A DNA stretch of 10,299 nt from UBA4416 sp043719555 (GTDB lineage: Bacteria > Bacteroidota > Bacteroidia > B-17B0 > Aurantibacillaceae): contig JAYSTR010000122.1 in the NCBI GenBank assembly GCA_043719555.1, positions 1 to 10,299 on the forward strand. Direction: 5' to 3'. Below are positions 5,664 to 10,299 of the stretch, piece by piece (positions within the stretch are counted from its first letter, which is position 1; every line of letters begins with the position of its first letter). The notes beneath the pieces were generated by a model. That model ran no database searches, had not been told where the DNA came from, and saw only the letters and a program-made list of their open reading frames with translations. Made by a program: the position numbers and the translations under genes.

Positions 5664-7958
5664 TTAAACTCTAATCCCAATCAATGTAACATCATCCACT
5701 TGTTCAATCCCATTTCTCCAATTTTCAAAGGTACTTTCGAGTAATATTTTTTGCTTGTCCATTGGCAAATGCGAATTTGCTATTAAGAGTTCCTTTAAGT
5801 TTTTGCTCATAAATTTTTTTCCTTTTTCACCGCCAAACTGATCAGGAAAACCATCCGTAAGTGTATAAATAACATCATTTTTCTGTATATCAAATGTATG
5901 CAACGTAAAATTTTCTTGATCTTTATCATGTTTGCCTACAGGCATTTTATCTGGCTTTATTTCTATTAGTTCTGTATTTCTAATGATCCATACTGGGTTA
6001 TTAGCCGCTGCGATCAATAGCTTATTGTTTTTTTTATCAAAAACAATTATACTACAATCCATTCCATCCTTGCCCCCATCATTACTTCCATCGTGCTTTA
6101 AACGTTGTATAATAACTTTTCGTGTATAATTTATAATTCCAGCCGGATTTGTATGAATTATAGTGGCTTTTTCTAAACTTGATATATTTAGCAAACTCAT
6201 AATGGCACCTGGGACTCCATGTCCTGTGCTATCTGCAGTTACTAAAGCAAAATTACCATTGCCTAAAGTTTCAGCCCAATAAAAATCACCACTTACAATA
6301 TCTTTTGGTTTAAAGTATACAAAATAATCTTTTAAGTTATCGTCGAGTAATTCTTTTGTTGCTAAAAACGTGCGTTGTATACGCTCGGCATAATTAATAC
6401 TATCCGTTATTTCTTTATTTTTTTCTTCAACTATATGTTTTTGCAGACTAATGATTTCATTTTGTTGTTGAGTTTGTTTTTCTTTTACCTCAATAATTTG
6501 TTTTTGTTTTTGAGTAACTTTAAAACGATTAAACATAAAGCCTGCAAAAATAAGCGCCAAAACCAAGCCAGCATATAAAGAAAAACGCTGTGTTTTTTCT
6601 TGCTTTAAACTAGCGCTTTGCGCCAAAAGCTGAGCATCCTTTACTTTTTGCAATTCGCTATGTTTTACACTATCTGCAGTTGCTTGTTTCTCATAATCAT
6701 ACTTCAGTTGTGATTTAATAGAAGCTTTTTTTGTTTCTTGATTATTAATGCTATCTCGCATCGATATATATAATTCATAATACTGGAAAGCTTTTTGATA
6801 ATTACCATTTAATTTAAAAATCTGCGATAACAGATTAGCAGCATTACCAATGTCTTGTGGATATCCTAATACATTACTATACTCAAGCGACTTTTGCGAA
6901 TATTTTAAAGCCAATTTCGTGTCTTTTTTTAGAAGATACAAACCAGCAATGTAATTTAAAGTCGAAGCAATACCAGCTTTATTATTCAGCTCCTCATGAT
7001 TTGCAAGCGCTTTTAAATAAAATTGTAAGGCCGTTTCCAAATTACCTTTCATTGAATATGCCAATCCTAAATTACCAGATGTATTAGCCACGCCACCAAC
7101 ATTTGCTAACTCTTCGTATATCCGCAAACTTCTATTTTCAAAATCAATGGCATTTTTTAAGTCGCCATACTTTTGATAGGTAACTCCAATATTATTTAAA
7201 GAATTAGCTACACCTAATTTATTATTTATAGATTCATTTATCTTTAAACCTTTACAATAATATTCTAAAGCCTTTATTTGATCGCCTTGCTTTTCATAAA
7301 CGATTCCAATGTTATTTAACACATTGCTTAATCCAAATTTGTCACCTACCTTTTCTTGTAGCTTCAATGATTTAAAAAAATATTCTAGTGCTTTATTTAT
7401 TAATCCTTTATATAAATAAACATTACCAATATTATCGTAGGAATAAGCCATTCCTCGGTTGTCCTTACTAGATTCAGTAACACGAATTGCCTTAATAAAG
7501 TAAACTAATGCAGTATCTGATTCCCCTTGGTTTTGGTAAACATTTCCTAAATTATTAAGAGATGCGGCTAGGCCAACTTTATCATTTATTTTTTCTTGTA
7601 TATTTAAACTTCTCCTATAATTTTCGATCGCAGCTTTAATATCGCCCTGATTATGTTTAAGATACCCAATATTATTAAATACCTCTGCTTGTTTCTTTAA
7701 ATAAAATTTTCCAAGAACTGAATTTGGGCTATTCTTTTTTAAATTAGCATCAGCTATTTGTTTTAATTCTTCATTGTATTTTGACCAAATAGTTTCGTCT
7801 CCTTCTAATTCAATCAATGCGTTTAATAAACTGCATTTTGTTGTATCATGTTTTGCTTTTTTTAATGCTAATTTAAGTGAGTCGATATTTTGAGAAACCA
7901 AACAATGGTTTGTAAAATATAAACTAATAAGAATGAGAATATGAAATTTGCTTTTCAA
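5664..7958 (-). CDS. Membrane TPR sensor with C-terminal PP2C (SpoIIE-type) serine/threonine phosphatase
   Basis: The 764-residue protein has a signal peptide (1-22, cleavage near VSQ), then eight TPR units in exact 40-residue register beginning at 94, 134, 174, 214, 254, 294, 334 and 374. A linker follows, then one membrane span (about 459-477), a Gln/Glu/Lys-rich coiled coil (480-520) and a PP2C-like phosphatase domain (about 540-764). The metal-binding Asp motifs are intact: SGDFYW (556-561), TADSTGHGVPGAIMSLL (574-590), DGMDCSIIVFD (631-641), LTDGFPDQFGG (700-710) and DDVTLIGI (755-762). The expected topology is periplasmic TPRs and a cytoplasmic phosphatase. Family members dephosphorylate anti-sigma-factor antagonists or similar proteins, but no such partner is encoded here. 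The start is TTG at 7958: an in-frame TAA lies immediately before it, and the signal peptide begins right after it. An intact enzyme is likely; its target is unknown. Confidence 0.93.
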   Translation of the reverse strand: MKSKFHILILISLYFTNHCLVSQNIDSLKLALKKAKHDTTKCSLLNALIELEGDETIWSKYNEELKQIADANLKKNSPNSVLGKFYLKKQAEVFNNIGYLKHNQGDIKAAIENYRRSLNIQEKINDKVGLAASLNNLGNVYQNQGESDTALVYFIKAIRVTESSKDNRGMAYSYDNIGNVYLYKGLINKALEYFFKSLKLQEKVGDKFGLSNVLNNIGIVYEKQGDQIKALEYYCKGLKINESINNKLGVANSLNNIGVTYQKYGDLKNAIDFENRSLRIYEELANVGGVANTSGNLGLAYSMKGNLETALQFYLKALANHEELNNKAGIASTLNYIAGLYLLKKDTKLALKYSQKSLEYSNVLGYPQDIGNAANLLSQIFKLNGNYQKAFQYYELYISMRDSINNQETKKASIKSQLKYDYEKQATADSVKHSELQKVKDAQLLAQSASLKQEKTQRFSLYAGLVLALIFAGFMFNRFKVTQKQKQIIEVKEKQTQQQNEIISLQKHIVEEKNKEITDSINYAERIQRTFLATKELLDDNLKDYFVYFKPKDIVSGDFYWAETLGNGNFALVTADSTGHGVPGAIMSLLNISSLEKATIIHTNPAGIINYTRKVIIQRLKHDGSNDGGKDGMDCSIIVFDKKNNKLLIAAANNPVWIIRNTELIEIKPDKMPVGKHDKDQENFTLHTFDIQKNDVIYTLTDGFPDQFGGEKGKKFMSKNLKELLIANSHLPMDKQKILLESTFENWRNGIEQVDDVTLIGIRV
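6744..7679 (-). repeat. Coding tandem repeat: TPR units of 40 residues (120 bases)
   Basis: Eight units of exactly 40 codons occur without insertion or deletion. Each opens with a version of LNNIGxVYxxQGDxxKALEYY and continues into a second helix xKSLKIxExxNDKxGxAxS. The spacing and the N-N-I/L-G signature match TPRs of the 40-residue class, like those in LGN/AGS3-type and many bacterial sensor proteins. The first five units are most alike (residues 94-293) and the last two the most diverged. DNA copies differ at many positions, so this is an old repeat, not a recent DNA duplication. Confidence 0.85.
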
Positions 7959-8019
7959 TTAAGTTAAATAATCAGAATACTAAATTTACATTTATTTTTA
8001 GTAAAAAAGTAAAAGGCAT

Positions 8020-8052
8020 AAAAAAACCTTCAAGCATTAATTGAAGGTTTTT
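8020..8052 (-). terminator. Rho-independent terminator of the atpD-atpC unit
   Basis: A perfect 12-base-pair stem (AAAAACCTTCAA 8022-8033 with TTGAAGGTTTTT 8041-8052) encloses a 7-base loop. Read on the minus strand it is followed by a run of seven T (8026 down to 8020), the expected U-tract. It lies 22 bases after the atpC stop and 62 bases before the phosphatase start, so it separates the ATP synthase unit from the phosphatase-efflux series. On the + strand only five T follow and no gene needs ending there. Confidence 0.88.
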
Positions 8053-8074
8053 AAATATTATTAAAATCTAAAAA

Positions 8075-8311
8075 TTAATCTGCTAAAACAATTACTTTGT
8101 TTTTAAACACTTCAACCACCCCACCTTTAACAGTAAACGATTGTGAGGTATTATTCTCTTCAATTAATTCGATATTACCTTTTTTTAAGGTAGCAATCAT
8201 AGCAGCATGATTGTTTAATACTCCAAACGATCCTTCAGCTCCAGGAAATACCGCCGATTTCACATGTCCTTCGTATAATTTTTTATCTGGTGTTATAATT
8301 TCTAATTTCAT
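8075..8311 (-). CDS. atpC: F1F0 ATP synthase epsilon subunit, short form
   Basis: The epsilon subunit sits on the gamma shaft of F1 and couples it to the c-ring. The 78-residue product covers only the N-terminal beta-sandwich domain. It starts KLEIITPDKKLYEG and carries the family signature FPGAEGSFGVLNNHAAMIATL (22-42), then ends after VVEVFKNKVIVLAD. The C-terminal two-helix domain, which in the roughly 138-residue E. coli protein inhibits ATP hydrolysis, is absent. There is no sign of a frameshift: the stop is followed quickly by the terminator. Short epsilon subunits are, to my knowledge, common in Bacteroidota. I choose ATG 8311; a TTG two codons upstream (8317) is possible but would add only two residues. 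The gene follows atpD after 70 bases that contain a hairpin. Confidence 0.95.
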   Translation of the reverse strand: MKLEIITPDKKLYEGHVKSAVFPGAEGSFGVLNNHAAMIATLKKGNIELIEENNTSQSFTVKGGVVEVFKNKVIVLAD

Positions 8312-8337
8312 ATCCAATTTGAGATTTTTTGAGTCAA

Positions 8338-8369
8338 TGAATTAGAGAATTATATAACTCTCTAATTCA
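8338..8369. repeat. Inverted repeat (hairpin) in the atpD-atpC gap
   Basis: An 11-base-pair perfect stem (TGAATTAGAGA 8338-8348 with TCTCTAATTCA 8359-8369) surrounds a 10-base AT loop. On the transcribed minus strand it lies 12 bases after the atpD stop and about 26 bases before the atpC ATG. It is followed by A-rich sequence, not a U-run, so it is not a classic terminator. It could protect or process the atpD message and lower atpC translation relative to atpD, or be a copy of a dispersed intergenic repeat. The stem itself is certain; its function is inference. Confidence 0.6.
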
Positions 8370-8381
8370 CCAATTCAATAA

Positions 8382-9890
8382 TTATTTAGAGTCAGCTAAA
8401 ATTTTCTTACCTTTTTCAATGGCTTCTTCAATAGAACCAACTAAGTTAAATGCTGCTTCTGGATACTCATCCACTTTACCATCTAAAATCATGTTAAATC
8501 CTTTGATCGTATCTTCAATTGGAACTAACACTCCTTTTAAACCTGTAAATTGCTCAGCTACGTGGAAAGGTTGAGATAAGAAACGTTGTACACGACGTGC
8601 ACGGTGTACTGTTAATTTATCTTCCTCACTTAACTCATCCATACCTAAGATGGCGATGATATCTTGTAATTCTTTGTAACGTTGTAACGTTAACTTAACA
8701 CGTTGAGCACAGTTGTAGTGAGCATCACCAATAACTGTAGGTGTTAAGATACGAGAAGTAGAATCTAATGGATCTACCGCTGGGTAAATACCTAACTCAG
8801 CAATTTTACGGCTTAATACTGTTGTAGCATCTAAGTGAGCAAATGTTGTTGCTGGAGCCGGATCTGTTAAGTCATCCGCAGGTACGTATACCGCTTGTAC
8901 TGAAGTAATAGATCCTTTTTTAGTTGAAGTAATACGCTCTTGCATCGCACCCATTTCTGAAGCTAATGTTGGTTGGTAACCTACTGCTGATGGCATACGA
9001 CCCAATAAAGCCGATACCTCTGCGCCCGCTTGAGTAAAACGGAAGATATTATCAACGAAGAATAAGATATCACGACCTGGGCCAGTTCCATCTCCATCAC
9101 GGAAATATTCTGCCATGGTTAATCCTGATAATGCTACACGAGCACGTGCTCCAGGAGGCTCATTCATTTGTCCGAAAACCAATGTTGCTTTAGAATCTTC
9201 TAATGCTGTTAAATCAACTTTAGATAAATCCCATCCGCCTTTTTCCATGTCATGCTTAAATGCATCACCATATTTAATAACGTCTGATTCGATGAATTCA
9301 CGTAATAAGTCATTACCCTCACGAGTACGCTCACCAACACCTGCAAACACAGATAAACCTGCATAAGCCTTAGCGATGTTGTTTACTAATTCCATGATTA
9401 ATACGGTTTTACCTACACCAGCACCACCAAATAAACCAATTTTACCACCTTTTGAATAGGGCTCAATTAAATCGATTACTTTGATACCTGTAAATAATAC
9501 TTCTGATGAAGTTGATAAGTCCTCGAAACGAGGAGCCGGACGGTGAATAGATACACCATCATCTTTTTTCATAGTGTTGATACCATCAATCGCATCACCA
9601 ACTACGTTAAATAAACGACCTTTTACTTTATCACCAATAGGCATTTTGATAGCAGAACCTGTCATTTTAACTTCCATACCACGGCATAAACCGTCAGTAC
9701 TATCCATTGCAATGGCACGAACTGTATCTTCGCCAATGTGTTTTTGAACCTCTAAAATTAAAGGTTCGCCGCTTGCGCGAACTATTTCTAAAGCGTCAAG
9801 AATACTAGGAAGCTTGCCGCCATTTAAATCAAAACTAACGTCCACTACAGGACCAATAACTTGAGAAATTTTACCAACTTGGTTAGACAT
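8382..9890 (-). CDS. atpD: F1F0 ATP synthase beta subunit (catalytic)
   Basis: This is the catalytic beta subunit of F1, making ATP at the inner membrane with alpha. The 502-residue protein shows the N-terminal barrel start VGKISQVIGPVVDVSF, the P-loop GGAGVGKT (155-162), GERTREGND with the catalytic Glu (187), the signature PAVDPLDSTSR (370-380) and DELSEED (418-424). Relative to E. coli beta it carries an extra stretch between LLREFIESDVIKYGDAF and LVFGQMNEPPGARAR, and a small GTGPG insert before RDILFFVDN. I take both as lineage features. The start is ATG 9890 (MSNQVGK). A longer frame from TTG 9920 would begin inside the promoter box and is rejected. Arg codons are largely CGT, unlike the AGA-rich neighbours, as expected for a highly expressed gene. 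atpA and the other subunits are not nearby. Confidence 0.98.
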   Translation of the reverse strand: MSNQVGKISQVIGPVVDVSFDLNGGKLPSILDALEIVRASGEPLILEVQKHIGEDTVRAIAMDSTDGLCRGMEVKMTGSAIKMPIGDKVKGRLFNVVGDAIDGINTMKKDDGVSIHRPAPRFEDLSTSSEVLFTGIKVIDLIEPYSKGGKIGLFGGAGVGKTVLIMELVNNIAKAYAGLSVFAGVGERTREGNDLLREFIESDVIKYGDAFKHDMEKGGWDLSKVDLTALEDSKATLVFGQMNEPPGARARVALSGLTMAEYFRDGDGTGPGRDILFFVDNIFRFTQAGAEVSALLGRMPSAVGYQPTLASEMGAMQERITSTKKGSITSVQAVYVPADDLTDPAPATTFAHLDATTVLSRKIAELGIYPAVDPLDSTSRILTPTVIGDAHYNCAQRVKLTLQRYKELQDIIAILGMDELSEEDKLTVHRARRVQRFLSQPFHVAEQFTGLKGVLVPIEDTIKGFNMILDGKVDEYPEAAFNLVGSIEEAIEKGKKILADSK

Positions 9891-9917
9891 GTTATATGTA
9901 TTTTTTAAATTCGGGTG

Positions 9918-9948
9918 CAAATGTAGAATTTTTACTTACATTTTCAAA
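9918..9948 (-). promoter_or_regulatory. Bacteroidota-type sigma-A promoter for atpD
   Basis: On the minus strand, TTTG (9948-9945) is followed after exactly 19 bases by TACATTTG (9925-9918). This is a perfect match to the Bacteroidota consensus TTTG-N19-TAnnTTTG. It continues as CACCCG, so transcription should begin near 9910-9913 and give a leader of about 20-25 bases before ATG 9890. The position rules out the TTG at 9920 as the atpD start and shows that atpD-atpC need not be read from the DoxX gene. Confidence 0.85.
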
Positions 9949-10031
9949 GCTAATTGCGCTTTTTTATACAAACTAATAACAGTTTTATTCACAATTTGAC
10001 CAACTTTTAAGCAGAGCCCGAATATTATAAC

Positions 10032-10298
10032 TTACATATTCAATTTTAAGGAATAATCTGCTGAATGTTTTCCTGATCCATAAAACAAAAAGAAGATAGA
10101 TATTATTAAAATTGAACCTGCTTGGATTAGATTTTCGATATTCATTACACCCACAAAATTAACAGCAACAGCGCCAACTAAAATTGGTAATTGTACAAAA
10201 AGTGATAATCGAGTAAGTAAACCAATACAAATAAATAAACCGCCTACTAAGTGCGCCATGGCAACGTAGTGAACTAAAATAAAAGATGCGCCTACCGA
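10032..10298 (-). CDS. DoxX-family membrane protein, C-terminal part (5' end outside window)
   Basis: The frame is open to the right edge and ends at TAA 10032-10034, leaving 88 codons. The internal Met at 10259 is probably not the start, because the frame continues upstream with hydrophobic residues (SVGASFILVHYVAMAHLVGG). Three hydrophobic segments are visible. GGLFICIGLLTRLSLFVQLPILVGAV is typical of DoxX/DoxD-like proteins, where the helix before LLTR and the following helix form the conserved core. DoxX-family proteins are small four-helix membrane proteins with varied or unknown roles, some linked to redox or thiol stress. The gene reads in the same direction as atpD but ends 141 bases before it, with a strong promoter in between, so they are probably separate units. 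No terminator is evident after it. Confidence 0.8.
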   Translation of the reverse strand, partial: SVGASFILVHYVAMAHLVGGLFICIGLLTRLSLFVQLPILVGAVAVNFVGVMNIENLIQAGSILIISIFFLFYGSGKHSADYSLKLNM

Positions 10299-10299
10299 A

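Noticed and set aside
6744..7679. 120-base periodicity read as a CRISPR or DNA tandem array
   Set aside because: The period is explained by 40-residue TPR units; DNA copies are diverged and lie inside an open frame.
7959..8019. Possible -7 box TAAATTTA upstream of the phosphatase gene
   Set aside because: Same single mismatch and no TTTG about 19 bases upstream. A promoter must exist after the terminator, but I cannot place it.
8312..8317. TTG start of AtpC two codons upstream
   Set aside because: ATG 8311 gives the normal MKLEIITP start; no ribosome-binding signal favours the TTG.
9115..9366. Open + strand frames inside atpD, the adaptor, the lipid kinase and the phosphatase genes
   Set aside because: They lie antisense to well-supported genes and encode no recognisable domain; frames of this size arise from the codon pattern of the opposite strand.
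9891..9920. N-terminal extension of AtpD from TTG 9920
   Set aside because: The TTG lies inside the promoter's TACATTTG box, the added residues have no family match, and MSNQVGK at 9890 gives the usual beta-subunit start.
9909..10023. Inverted repeat ATTCGGG (9909-9915) / CCCGAAT (10017-10023) flanking the atpD promoter
   Set aside because: Only 7 bases with about 100 bases between the arms; too short to support an operator or element end.

Overview
The window looks like a chromosomal segment of an AT-rich member of the Bacteroidota. Three things point there. First, a perfect Bacteroidota-type promoter (TTTG, 19 bases, TACATTTG) stands in front of atpD. Second, no start codon in the window is preceded by a Shine-Dalgarno sequence; the leaders are A-rich. 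Third, atpD and atpC form a separate pair away from the other ATP synthase genes. I cannot fix the family or genus from this sequence alone.

Layout. At the left edge (2-106, + strand) is the last 34 codons of a probable M20-type metallopeptidase. Then come two AT-rich + strand genes: a secreted, cysteine-rich MORN-like protein (173-862) and a small basic protein of unknown function (929-1156). The rest of the window reads on the minus strand. In transcription order from the right edge: the C-terminal end of a DoxX-family membrane protein; atpD with its own promoter; an intercistronic hairpin; atpC; a strong rho-independent terminator; a TPR/transmembrane/PP2C (SpoIIE-type) phosphatase; a TolC-family outer-membrane factor; a HlyD/MacA-type membrane fusion protein; tsaB; and a diacylglycerol-kinase-family lipid kinase that runs convergently into the small + strand gene.

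How the genes work together. AtpD and AtpC are the catalytic beta and rotor epsilon subunits of F1 and form a closed transcription unit (promoter at 9918-9948, terminator at 8020-8052). The five genes from 7958 down to 1184 are co-oriented with gaps of 48, 85, -1 and 4 bases, so some or all may be one transcript. They combine a signalling phosphatase, two parts of a tripartite efflux system whose inner-membrane pump is not in the window, a tRNA t6A-modification protein and a lipid kinase. The tight hlyD-tsaB-lipid kinase spacing suggests translational coupling, not one shared pathway.

I found no RNA genes, insertion sequences, CRISPR arrays or prophage genes, and no gene-free stretch longer than 300 bases. 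Most of the window is ordinary core genome. The points most worth a second look are the pump-less efflux pair in its odd operon, the regular 40-residue TPR phosphatase with its TTG start, the atpD-atpC hairpin, and the AT-rich + strand gene pair at the left. I do not see convincing evidence of an undescribed system.
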